Below are positions 45,778 through 57,722 of a stretch of 64,000 nucleotides of DNA, piece by piece. How positions within the stretch are numbered: the stretch's first letter is position 1; the number at the start of each line of letters is the position of its first letter. The DNA lies in assembly GCA_964030785.1 (NCBI GenBank), contig OZ034966.1, positions 6,102,552 to 6,166,551 of the forward strand, written 5' to 3'. Source of the stretch: Siderastrea siderea (taxonomy: Eukaryota; Cnidaria; Anthozoa; Scleractinia; Rhizangiidae). The position numbers were made by a program, and so were the translations under genes. Below the pieces are notes generated by a model. That model saw nothing but the letters and a program-made list of their open reading frames with translations. It was not told the DNA's origin and ran no database searches.

Positions 45778-46560
45778 GATAAAGTAAATTTGTCACCGTA
45801 AAGAGATTGAAAGCTGACGTTTCGAACGTTAGCCCTTCGTCAGAGCGATTTCCACCGTATGCCAAGCATACGAAGCTCTTATGACAAAAACCCTCCCCTC
45901 ATGTCTTAGTCTTGCAAGAAAATTCTTTCAAATTCAATGGAAAAGACTATCTACGAACTCATGGAACTGTCTTGGGAACAAATATGGCCGTAGCTTTTGC
46001 TAATATTTTCATGTAAAAAATAGAAAGAGAAATACTAAGATAGAACTGCAAAAAAAAACGGCTAGTGTGGAAAAGATATATTGACGACGTGTTCTCCTTG
46101 TGTAACACAGGCAAGGAGGAAATTCCTCCAAAAGGTAATACATTTCACCCAACTATCAAATTTACGGCTAAATTTTCAGCAACAGGGATTACCTTCTCAG
46201 ACAAAAACGTGACAGATTTCACAAAACACTCCGTACAAACGCATTTCAAATAACCTACGGAGACCTTTCAATACACGAATGTCTATTCGTGTCACTCACC
46301 AGGCGTCAGGAAAGGCGTTATCAAAGGAGAGGTGTTAAGGCTTCACAGAGAAATTTCCCGAAAGCAACATTTGAGGAAAACATTCAAAACTTGGAATCAT
46401 GCCTGGGTACCCACCTAGTGTTGTTCAAAAAAGCACCACTCAGAAGTTAAATTCGTGGACAGAAAATCGGCACTACAACACTCAGAAGAACATAGCTGGA
46501 AGTGAGAAAATACTACTATTTGTTTTGCAATACCACCCGCCATCGCCTAACCTAAAGAAT
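45778..46560 (+). pseudogene. Penelope-like retroelement, broken reverse transcriptase end
   Basis: WKRYIDDVFSLCNTGKEEIP at 46066 carries the RT catalytic Y-x-D-D. HPTIKFTAKFSATGITFSDK follows, then stops and frame changes through a further 300 bases. The leading segment with GACGTTTCGAACGTTAGCCC (about 45824) is commonly seen with cnidarian Penelope-like repeats. No intact ORF. Confidence 0.7.
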
Positions 46561-46738
46561 ATACTGATGGGGAAAAACACTTTAATTGGTTAGGAATCAG
46601 CAACATCTGAATTAAAGGAACTCTTTAAGGAGCCTCCCCTCTTATAATATCAAAAGGGAAAGCTAAGGGAGAGCTAAGCTATGAAGGCCTTTTTTTTTAT
46701 AAAAATCATTCACGAATTGCGGGAGTTGCACTAGCCCG

Positions 46739-46861
46739 TCAATGTTGTGGTTCAATTTCATTCTTGGTTCAATTTTTATTTTCCTTTGTTTTATGTGCAT
46801 AAACAAATGAAAATGAAAATAAAAAAATGAACCAAAGATAAAATTGAACCACAACATCAAC
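46739..46861. repeat. Hairpin MITE-like element
   Basis: AATGTTGTGGTTCAATTT at 46741 folds onto AAATTGAACCACAACATC ending at about 46859, with arms of about 57 bp and almost no loop. One arm is also found alone at 35808-35865. Confidence 0.85.
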
Positions 46862-48037
46862 ACTTTTTAACCTGCATCCGCCATTTTAAATAAGCTAATC
46901 GAGCTCATGCATGGTTTGACCTGTCAAGGCATATTTCATATTTATAGAGGGAACGTCTACTGTTGTGCAGCCAAATATCTGATTTCAGAAAATACAGTTT
47001 AAAATCAACGCCACAACCACATTGGTTTGACATCTGCAAACATTTTTAGGTCTAAGGACTATTTTGTTGCATTTTTTACGCATTGAAGAAAGGATATTTT
47101 GTTTCAAAAGTGTTTTTTTTTCATTAAATTTGATTAATCAACCAAAATCAGTCTCAAGCGAGTAAGACTTGCCATGATAATTGATTTTAGGTAGTTTAGT
47201 TAGGGGACTTAACAAGAGCTTCAAATGAATTTGGGGATTCAATAAACATCTTTTCCATTCCCATTATACGCTAATTTTTTCCCAGTTCCAGTGACCAAAT
47301 CCCAGCCCCAGTGCCTCAAATCCCATTTTCCCAGTGCTTAAATAGGCAAATCCCAGCTCCCATTATACCCCTTCAGGACCCTCTGCATGGGACAATCTTT
47401 TTTTGTGTGTGTGATATTATCTTTATAGCTTCATCGGAGCATTTAAACAAGTGTTGCTCTTAAGAGCAAATCCGTACAAGAATCAAACAAAACCGCAAAT
47501 CAGCAGGATAGGTCGAAAAATCAAATTCGCTGTTCTTTTGCTTGGTAGTAGCCCTTAGTAAGTATACAAACGCCGTTTCCAGCTCGACGGCTCGATTTGA
47601 TGAGGCCTAATGGCTTGAAATTCCTTCATGTTTACTCGACTCGATCGCGTATCAAAACTATTGATTTGCTGTATGGCTATTGTTCATCCAGATACCAAGA
47701 TTTCATGCCGTCATTGAATTTATCTAAGTATTCAAAGAAAGCCAAAAACAACAGGCTCGTCTTTGTTCTATTAATCGAGAGGTGAAAAATACCGACAAAT
47801 TTGACCATGTGCCTTTACTCAGAATTTCACAAAATAAGAAATTTAACCACTAAATGAATTGGTTTTCTGAAATTTTAGTTTTGGCAAACGATTTCGCAAT
47901 TTTCAGGAAATTTTCGAAAACCGATGCTTAAAAGCATAAAATCACGCAATCTGGTAAATGCATGACCAACCGTAAACTGGAATAAAATTCCTTCAGTGCA
48001 AATATCCGCGACATAGACAGATAAAACAACCTAAATG

Positions 48038-48905
48038 TAATATATAGATTTAGCCAAGCCTAAAAGCGGAGTCCCCCTTTTTGTTTTGTCTGTTTTTTGC
48101 TTTTGTTTTTTGTTTTGTTTTTTTGTTTTGTTTTTGCTGGCCGTTATTAATTTGTGAAAATACTCTCATCCAAGTCGTTTTATTAAAAAAAAAAAAGAAC
48201 AAAGAAAAGAAAGAAAAAAAATTGTTGCTCCCGCTGAGTGTCGAACCCGAGTCGTCGGCGTGAGACGCCGGTAACTAGTCCACTAGGCCATGGGCGTTTG
48301 ACATTGGTTATGTGGTTACTTCTAATAATTATTTCTTTCTTCGTGACAAGCTGTCTATCAGCATGAAAATGCTGGTGTTTTTCCCGGCAAAATGTGTTCG
48401 AAACGCCGTAAAAACCATGGTTGTGGACAGAAAAAACCAAAAAGCACTAGCTCTGCTATATTTGGCGTCGAAACCGCTGCGAAAAGCTGCGAACTCAAGT
48501 GGTGTGCCGACCGAGTTTGAACAGAACCGACGAGGCAAATTTGAACTTTTTGCCTGAACTTTATCGCCGAATTTCTTTCGCCTAGATTGAACTTTTCCCC
48601 TTCCACCAAAAAGACAACTGAGTGTTCTTTTGAACTTTTTTTTTCCATTAACAAATTTGTTTTTGACTTTTGTTGTCTTTGCTTGTTTTGCTACAACGCG
48701 GGTCAACATGCGATTTCGCGCCGAAAACAAACGGGATTCAGCACAGGGTTATATCCAGTGTAGGAAGTGTATTGATAGCCCTGTGGTGCGGACGGACGGA
48801 CGTACGGATGTACGGACAGACGGTCACGTGACTACTACGTCACTACCAAAATTTTTTGGCTTGATAGATTACCAAATTTCCTTAGCAATGGAGCTCCGCT
48901 GACGC
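48038..48905 (+). mobile_element. TAATATATAGATTTAGCC...GCGGAGCTCC element
   Basis: Opens with the same terminus as the element at 4600 and ends with GCAATGGAGCTCCGCT, shared with 2811-2920. It includes a CGGACGGACG tract at 48789 and a tRNA-like segment at 48227-48296. No transposase ORF. Confidence 0.6.
48227..48296 (-). repeat. tRNA-like sequence (Glu-CTC-like) inside the element
   Basis: The minus strand reads GCCCATGGCCTAGTGGACTA with an anticodon region GGCGTCTCACGCC and GGGTTCGACA as B box. The T stem and acceptor stem do not pair, so I take it as a pseudo-tRNA or SINE head. An A-rich tract lies beside it. Confidence 0.45.
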
Positions 48906-48982
48906 GCTAGCGCGCTGGCTCCGCTACTAACCTGTACAGCGATGTGGTATTCTAAGGGGTCTAAAGTGCTTATTTTTGCCGT

Positions 48983-49510
48983 TTGTGCCCTGCAGATGTT
49001 CTTGAACATGACAGCTGTTCGATCGTTGTTTGGATACTTACGATCGAAAGGGCTTCAAACTTAAAACCTTTTAATTCATCTATCTTTGTGGCTGTTCACC
49101 GACCGAAAAATGTATTTTTCAGGCTATTCCTTGTCCCATTGATATTTCTGCCTTGTAGGAGTAATTGTCGGGTCGTCAGCAATGTTCTTAATTCCCGCAT
49201 CCCTAAGAAACGAAGTTTTAATGCTCTTAGAAAATATAAATATTATCCTAAACTGGTCTCGAGATTTGTTCTAATTAAGTCTCTCAAAGTTTTAGCAAAG
49301 CAAACTACTAAAGTTATGCTGTATCGAATTAAACTCCGAAAAAGAGCTGGTGTGCCGGGGCTGGTATACGTTTTGTCTTACTTCTCTACACTTAATGCTT
49401 GCGCGATGTCCTCACTCCTTGCTTCCAAATACTGTTGGGTAAAGGCCAAGCTCCGACGTAAGCCGAAAGGTCAAGTAATATCCAAAACAAGTTGGTATAC
49501 GTGTTTTTAA
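48983..49510 (+). CDS. Open frame of 175 codons, function unknown
   Basis: Not recognised. It is long for this AT-rich background and strongly basic in its second half (KSLKVLAKQTTKVMLYRIKL, then AKLRRKPKGQ). A CCCTGCAG acceptor-like site precedes it at 48988-48995, so it may be a terminal exon starting about 48996 and not an ATG-initiated gene. It directly follows the repeat ending at 48905, so a mobile-element origin is also possible. Confidence 0.3.
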   Translation: MCPADVLEHDSCSIVVWILTIERASNLKPFNSSIFVAVHRPKNVFFRLFLVPLIFLPCRSNCRVVSNVLNSRIPKKRSFNALRKYKYYPKLVSRFVLIKSLKVLAKQTTKVMLYRIKLRKRAGVPGLVYVLSYFSTLNACAMSSLLASKYCWVKAKLRRKPKGQVISKTSWYTCF

Positions 49511-52500
49511 ATTTTTCATTATATTCTCACCAAAGAAATATTTGAACAGCAAGCAAAAGAACGTCAATTTGTGACGTGGGAGTTAGCTTGTCATCTTCTT
49601 GAGTTGAGAGTTCCTGACAATCTTCGAGTTTGCAGGTAAACTTGAACTCTCAAAAAAACACCCGACATTTTCTACAATACCTGGCGAAGAAGAAAGACAT
49701 AAACGATTACTATATCGAACATAAGTGCTAAACAAAAGGTTGTGAATAGAGAAGATGGAGTAAGTTAACGCCAGAAAGAGAAAGAAAATGATTTAGATGG
49801 GCACTGCTAACTAGTTTTGGGGCTGCCCAACATAGAAAGTACTTGCTTATTACTTTATTCCGTGCAAAAGCGACAAAAATCACACTCGATGTTTTGCCCA
49901 TGTCCAGGGCATTAATGCTCCATCCGTTCTCTCTATGTAACACACCTGCACTGGGAATTATAGGGGTTGTACGAAAAATGACCACGGCATGTATATGGCC
50001 ATTTTCTGTTCTTCAAATGACCTGGAAAACATTTTTTTAATACGATGAACATTTACACTGATCTTAATCGGTCCTCTTTTGTTGCATAGAACTACCACCG
50101 TGTCACATAGGTAGAACTGGCCATTGCCATGTCTTGTTCCGATTCGCACGCACCACAGGGACAGCACTACATGAAATAGAACGCCCGTGTAAGGAGCCAT
50201 TCGAAGTTAGTCTACTCATGTTATACGCGAGTCTGATTAGCCTAATCATTGTTGTCTATTCCGTCGGTGGCAAACGCTCGCACGCACTAATCCCTGTAAA
50301 TTTGTTGTTGGAGGTACTTTTCACATTTTTTCATATTAAAGTTCCCCGAATGCAGTCGTTTCGCTGTATACTAGAAAAATAAAACCACCCTTCCGCCTAT
50401 CGCATTTCGTTAACTATTTGCTTAAGGGTCTGCTAAAACTCGGCCTCGCAGTTTTAACTGATTAAAATCAAGCTTATTTAATTAGATGAACAAAGCATTC
50501 TGTTTTGAAGTTCAGTTTCTTGGCGTTATGGCAAGGTTAAGGACTAAACCAAAATCTTGCCTGAGCCCACAGGAACAAAGACACCGGTTTTCTGAAAAAT
50601 AAACTCCGACACTTTCTTCCCAACTCCTCTGTCACCCTTGTTAGTTTTTCCTATTCCAGTACTGTGATGAGCGATCTAAGGAGGAACGTGGCATGCACTC
50701 GAGTTCCTCCACCATCCAATACCGAGCTCTGATCGGTGAAAGGGGTAAATAGATAAGTCGCTTGTATCCCTTGCATTTACAGGAAAGATTCCTGCGCGCA
50801 CAAAAATGAACTCTGTCTCACTTTCAACTCCAGAGAATGACCAGACGGACTGATGGCCACTAATATCTTTCTGACATGTTACCATAACGAAACAAGTGCG
50901 GTCGACTTCTTTCTGTCTCGACGGTCTTACGAACAAAAACTGCCGACGATGGATTAAGGATGAACCCTAACAAAAAAAGCGCTCAGTCGCATCGCTGTTG
51001 AATTCGTGATTATATTTCGAGACGCGTGAAATGTAGAATATAAGCAAATGGAACTAATCTAATTTTACAAAATTGAGTTAAGCATTCGAGGAGTGAACTC
51101 CAAAAATTTTCGGTGATCCCATGACTTTATAGTTATAACATGAGCTATAGGAAACAGATTTCGAGTTTTTACCGAATCGAACCGAGTTGTTCCAAGCATG
51201 TTTCAAGCAGACAGCAATAAAATATGCCGACACCTCTATAAAACTATCACCTTACCGTCCGTTCTACATCACCTTCTGCAAATATCGATCCCTGTTTCTC
51301 CCCGATTCTTCGGGAAATTCGATGGCAGATGCTTATCCCGCCATTTTGAAAACCCACTCAGTCCCAATTCTACGCTGTCCTTGAAAACCTCATGTAACCC
51401 TAAAATTGACTGCGTGGGAAGCTCTTGGGCCGTTGCTAGGAGATTTGCGCCACTGACCAATCGTTGGGCCGAAAAGACAATCGCTATTGTTTTTCAAATT
51501 TGTATTTAGCTGGTAAGAGCAAAAAGCTCTTTCCGGTTCCACGACAGAACCAAAGTTGAATTGCAAATTTTAATCCGTTGCACGATGACCTTCCATATAC
51601 GGAAGTCCGTCGTGCAATCTTCTTACGATTTCGTATCCATAACCTGGCAAACATGGCCTACCCAGTCTCTCTCAGGGGTTTTTGGTGAGCTGCGTAAAAC
51701 TGGAACTTAGGGGTTTTTCAAAATGGCGGGCGAGGACCGGGGTGAAGGCACTCAGCAGATGCTCAAGTAGGGAGGTGCGGCCCTGGTGTGTAAACCCTGA
51801 CCCTGTTTACACAGATTTCAAATTTCTTGTACCCTGTCTAAGACACAACCCAACATCGTACGCTCCTTACGGCTAGAATGGACAAGTCCGGCAGAGACTG
51901 TTTCTTACTTTCATTTGCTGTACACTGGCAAACTGGTAAAGATTCGGCTTTTGTAAAGGGTCTGTAAATTAACTAATACATAAGTTCGTGAAACGATACC
52001 CTGTTTAAGGTGGCTCTATACAGTTTCTCATCAGTTTCAAGAGACAAACATACATAACTTTTTTGACGATTTTCAGGACATTGATTTACATTTCACTGGG
52101 GAAAACCTACAAAAGGAACTAGCCTAGGCTTAATACTTTTGAAAAAAGTCACAATTTCTGGGCCTGGCCGGTTTACATAATCTTACAAATCTTACAATTT
52201 TAAAAAAATTTCACCTAGTGGGACGCACAATAAGCGTTTGAAAATGCCTCAAAACTCACCTTTTTTCTTGACGTCACCAAAATAAAAATTCTTCACGTTA
52301 AGGGGTTGCGCATGCTCATGATTCCTTTTGAGTGGATGAGCGTGGACAGGCAGTGGGTAAGCGGTCGAAAATTAAAGCTTTTCTAGAGCTTCTCTTTCCA
52401 AAGAAAAACATTTTTATGGACAACTGCTTTCCTTTACTGTAAAGGATCCATGCGACCAAAAATTTGGCAAAAATAAAGAAACAAACAAACCAAAAAGAAG

Positions 52501-55137
52501 AAAAAGGATACCGATTCGCGATATTAAAACTTGAACGAAATCCCCACTTTATTGCCAGCAACAATAAATTTCCTTTTCCAGAACGCGGAATCATTAAACC
52601 ACTTTCAGTTTTCTTTTTACCCTTAACTGATTACAACCGACCTTCAAGAAAAAACTAAAGCGGTCAAGTTTACTCTTAGAACAGAATCGTTTTGGTATAC
52701 CACCCAAGAAAGGCAGGGAAGCTTGTTCTTTTTATGTTTTAAGCTCAATATTTTGTCTGCCGAGACCCAACTAAAGTACTTTTCCAAAAAGTTACTTACA
52801 GTTAGGTTCCAAACAAAGTTAAGCTTCTCATCCCAGAGATTCTCGACAGCTTAACCGGACAGCACTGGTATCTCGAGTCGAGAACGGAAAGAAGTTCTTC
52901 ACGCATAATTCTTGAAGGCACATAATAATTCGTGCAACGTTTTCAGTCCTCTCTGTGTGGCTTGACCCTAAAGATCGCAAACAATCCTGTCCTACAAACG
53001 TAGGACAATCGTAGGACTGCAATTGTCAGCTACAAAAACGATCAAGCTAAAGGCCTTTCATAATTTCACTGCTATGTGCTCGACAGGGTTTGAAAAGGTA
53101 AGCCATAAAGATGCTTCAATCAGACTTTGGAAAAGTTCGCCTGGGAGGTTGATTGGTACATGTCATCTGACTTGGACTGTCGCGTACCTCGAGCGCTCGC
53201 TTACGCCACAAAACCCTCCAAAACCCATAACCTATGGGGTCGCACGCCCCCGTTAAGGACATATAAGGGAGTACCCCTCCCGGGGGGTGAATAAGCATCG
53301 AAAAGAAGAATCGAGGAGAAACAGGGATATTTGGAGAAGGTGATGTAGAAATCAAAGACACGGGACAGCAGAACTGGCGGAAAGGTGATAGTTTTTTTGA
53401 AGTGTCGACCCAGTATTTCATCGCTGAGGATTATTCAGCAGTTTTGACGGGTAAATTGTGTCCATAGCACGAGGAGCGGAAAAATACGAAGTTTTCACCG
53501 GACTGAGACGTTTCGGTCGGAGAATGTTTGGTAGCCTGTGAAGCGGGCTCCACAGTGGGGAAAAAGCGCGAAAATAAATCAGCAAGGGGAGCGAGCCGAG
53601 CGCAGACTCCCCCTTCCCCGTCTCTTCGCTCGTTCTCGCCCTTTGCTTTCTTCGCTCTTTCCTTTTCTTCGCTCTTTCCCCGACCAGAGAGCCTGTTCAC
53701 AAGCTAAATGTTTGCCGACCGGTGATATCGAAGAAGAACGGTATACGTATGAAACGTAAGCACGGACCACAAAGAATAACAGATCCGCGTTCAGGTTAGT
53801 ATATTTAACTCGCTTCCTGCGTCAAACGTCGCCGACAACTGCCGGAATTTTCAACTGAAGGAATTTTATGCCATATTACTCTTGGTCACACAATCACCAG
53901 ATGGCGTGATTTTATACTTTCCATGCACGATTTAAAAAAAAATTGCTTAATGATCTAAGATCATATCATTTGCCCAAAAAATACAGCTATTAACACAGCT
54001 TGAAAGTAAAATTACACATTTGAAAGGAAAATTACTCATTTTTATCTCACTCGTACGTTAAAACGCGGCGTCGTCTGTTAATGAAACACAAACACAAAAT
54101 ATACACACTTTAGCTCTTTATAACGCAGTAAATTTCTTTAGAGAAGTTGTTAAAATAAGAATGTTTCGGCCGTTAGAAGAATACCAGTTTCAGGTATTTA
54201 AAAAAATGCCAAATTTCACCTAACTTCTACACCTCAGAGACCCAATTGTTACGTAGATTTTGGACATGGAATAACAATAGGTTTGAAGAAAAACCTTTGT
54301 AAATTACTGTGTTAAAATATTTTTGACGGCATTGAAAAATTACCCTGTCAAGGGACCAAAATGTGGAGGGTAGTTTGACACGAATCGAATCAGTGAAAGT
54401 TTCCGGCAATTCTGGTTTTCGAATAAAAATTAGTGCTTAGTCCCCTTTTTTGACAATATTCGAGGTATTCCTTTATTTGACTGTCAGCTAATAAAATAAC
54501 ATGAACTTTTTATGCATTTCATTTGAAATACTACTCGTGCTGAAAAAGGTACCTTTTTACTTAGTTTCAACGGAAAAATACATGCTTAATTTTAATTTTT
54601 TGGTCAACAATTGAAAATCGAAATTAGGTACTCTTTCTTAACCTTGCTTGCCAAAAGTTTAAATCGAAATTTGGTCCTCTTTCTTTTGGCCTCTTCGCTA
54701 ATTTGGTACCTTTAGTCTTCCCTTGAATAAATTAAACTCAAAATTTGGTTCCTCTTTTCAATATTTTGTAATTGCGAGTGACAACAGATAAGTGTTGACT
54801 AGTGACGCGTCACGTGACGCGTTACGCCAAAGCCCATCTCTTTGATACCTGGTCTTCATTCCGGAAGTTATGATAACATTGAATATAGCGATTGTTAGAG
54901 GGCTTTTTAAAAAACCAAAACTTCAAACGAGTGAGGGACGTTATTGGAATGCTTTCCTGACTTTTACGAATAAACATCAGACCCATTAAGACTGTTTTAC
55001 GCAATCAGAGAACAGAGAACAAGGTTTGCCGTAAGTTATCTCCCGCCAATCTCCATCCACATGGTTACGCAAGCGATAACTATATATAACTTTTGCTGAC
55101 CAATTCTCATTAACTGCCACGAGTTAGTATCGCAGCA
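49511..55137. other. Repeat-rich intergenic region
   Basis: No supported gene. It contains a paired repeat (51200-51330 plus, 53270-53420 minus; shared CACCTTCTCCAAATATCCCT-like stretch), AAGGTGGCTCTATACAGTTT at 52008 (a tip common in coral repeats by recall), and a GC-rich block at 53430-53770 with GAGCGAGCCGAGCGCAGACT. A segment near 50655-50720 with GAGCTCTGATCGGTG resembles dispersed coral repeats. Confidence 0.5.
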
Positions 55138-55729
55138 ATGGCGTTTATATCATTTTCGTGTAGCGACAGAGAACTAAAACTTAGACAAAACTCATTGACT
55201 GCTGCGAATTTGTCTATGATCTTTCGGCTACAAAATCAGGGCACTTATTTAAATTCCGAGGAAGGGGAAATTGTGCTTCCTGATGAGTTTGGAATTTTTA
55301 CCATTGATGGGCCAGACGCGCAGAAAAAGTTCACTATGAATGGAAATCCTATTATGAGCAATCCAGTGGCTTTAAGCGAACCTAGCCTGAGCCCGTCAAC
55401 GGCAGTTGGTGTGTTGGTGTTCCTGGATCCTACTAGCAGAACAGTGAGCGTTCCAGGTTGAACCCACCCCCGCGTTTGAAAAGACCTCGATTTACCATCT
55501 CGAGCTCGTCGACCACCACGAAAGCGCAAAACTGGAAAACGGCGTTTATGGTGGTAGATATCGACGCAAAAGGAATCATCACTGAGAATTTCCAAATACA
55601 CCTTGTTCTGCAAGACGAAATCGCTACGGTTGAAAACATTCAAGAGCAATTGAAAGGCCAGCTTGGCCACGAAGTCACTCTTCTAGACTCAAAGCATCTC
55701 CCCACCCTATCTAATGACATGACCAAAGG
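55138..55729 (+). pseudogene. First exon of an unknown multi-copy cnidarian gene, frameshifted
   Basis: ATG at 55138 gives MAFISFSCSDRELKLRQNSL and EGEIVLPDEFGIFTIDG, ending TGA at 55459. The next frame continues FTISSSSTTTKAQNWKTAFM, IHLVLQDEIATVENIQEQLK and VTLLDSKHLPTLSNDMTKG to a GTAAGT donor at 55730. The two halves read as one protein with a one-base frame change near 55450. I recall similar proteins in many copies in cnidarian genomes but cannot name a function. Probably the start of the decayed coding run ending at 60857. Confidence 0.55.
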
Positions 55730-56850
55730 TAAGTATTAATCGTATTTCTTGCTGTTTCAACAACTTTTGCATCATGCACCGATTTAATATCATTTCATTT
55801 TGCTTTTCGACTGCATAGTTACAAAATATAAAAGTTTTAAAATGTATTGTTAATTGCCAGGGAGGGGGGTTCTTTCTTATACAAGCTGTAAAGGTATGTG
55901 CGTGAATAGTATTTGTTCAGAGCGCTTTTTGAACACTCTGGAACACACTGAGGTTTGAGTGTAACTGTTTGAATATAAACATTGGTCAAAATGAAGGCAC
56001 CGATGGTATGGATAAAAATAGGGCATCCATTTATTCTTGTACCAAATAGGGTATATTGAATTCTTCGTCCAATCTGTAAAAAGATCATACAGGGTAGGAG
56101 ACTAAAAACATATATGTTGGGCTGGCGAATACCGTTGTCTCCTACTTGGCAGGGTTCTGACTTCTTCCTCGTTTATATTTAATTCAATAAATTTGTCACC
56201 GCACCGCAAACACAAAACAATTCCTTTGCGAAGTAAGGTGTGTTGCGATCGCACAGTTTAGAGTTAACCCACATTTAACAATTGAAGAAAATCTGCTGTG
56301 ATTTAGCAATGGATCGCACCCAACTCGACACTAAAAAGAGATTAAATTGTATCTCATGATCATGATAGCTATCTCCATCAAAGTGGGATTTATCTCGAGT
56401 GTCATCTAGAGTTCGCTACGTGAGTCAGTCATGACGAGAAGAAAAAGAGGACCCTCGACACTTTACTTATGTTCTTGTTAACCAAGACGTTACCCCAGTT
56501 ATATTTGTTGCGTCATCTTTTCAATTGAATCACAAACCTTAGATTACAGTGAAAACGTTTTGAATACAACTGGTACTCCATTTTCAGACAAAAGTATTTC
56601 AGTGGAGACGACGGTGATGTCAACTTTGACTGGATCGGAAGTCGTGACTCGTATGTCCTAGTCTTACTCCATGCCCACCCACCCCTGCTCCCACTATGGG
56701 ACATATTTGTGAATTGCATAATCGCGATTTAAATTTAATCGCCGTTTCAGTGTTAGTGATTACGAAATGATCATCACAATTAAGCGACGCTTATTTATTT
56801 ATTATACAATATGCTTCCACCAAGAAGGTCATTGTGGTCCAGAAAAGTAA

Positions 56851-57315
56851 CGTAGGAAACTTGAAAAAAGGCAGATAGGGAGGGCGGAGGGCATCCTTGA
56901 AGTGCTTAAAAGATGTCTTACAGCAACAGAATCAGCCAGCGAATCTGTACCCCAGCCTCATGCTCAGCCTTCTGCGAAGGATGTGCTGACAGGAATATTC
57001 CGCTGCACTATTTGTTTATCCATTTCCCAGCTTCCTGTTGCATCGTGTTGAAAATGCTTCGCCGTTATTGGCTGTATTCCTTTCATTGAGCATTGGATCG
57101 ACGTAACACCAACACTTTCCAAGTGTCCGTTGTGTCGCACAACCCGACATTACAACGTTATACCTATGGTTCGGGAAATAGCGGCTATTCTTGGACAGGA
57201 TATGCCTGATTCCAATGAATCAAATGACGTTGCATCAGACGATACAATCCCTTACAGCGTTAACGACAACGATGATGATGATGATGATGATGATCAGCTC
57301 CCTCAGATGCTTTAA
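56851..57315 (+). pseudogene. RING-type zinc finger coding segment with an internal stop
   Basis: The frame reads RKLEKRQIGRAEGILEVLKR, then FRCTICLSISQLPVASCC, a TGA at 57049, then KCFAVIGCIPFIEHWIDV and KCPLCRTTRHYNVIPMVREI. The C-x2-C ... C-C ... C ... H ... C-P-L-C order is that of a RING finger. It ends in eight Asp from a GAT repeat (57271-57293) and TAA at 57313. The TGA falls inside the zinc-binding loop. Probably part of the same decayed gene run as the pieces on either side. Confidence 0.65.
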
Positions 57316-57722
57316 AGTACCCAGAGTGGACCAGGATGGGCGTCTGCTACGAGTCTGGTTGGATTCAGGATTGAACTGAACTAAAGCAGTTTTCGCTATT
57401 ATCACACGTTTCACTGAACTCATTGTTGGTTTGTTGAGTCAGTTTTCATATCCAGTTAAAGAATCTGACCCACCCAAGAGCCTTTGCGCGCTTACCTAAG
57501 TTCAGACGCCATTTTCGGGGTACCCAAAACTCCGGATTTCATCGTTAGAGAAAGTAATCCTTCTCCATCGAGTGGACACTGCACAAAGCAGCCTCTATTT
57601 TCACATAAATATTTTCGTCGTTTACTGTTCTTTCTGTACTGGGTATTATTTGTGGACAATCGCTACTTTCCGAACGGTAATCGAGTGGGATTCTGTGCCT
57701 GTTCAGAAGTTCCTCCGTCGCA

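Noticed and set aside
53431..53770. Overlapping plus and minus ORFs in the GC-rich block
   Set aside because: Open on both strands because of GAGCGAGCCGAGCG-type repeat composition; no domain on either strand.
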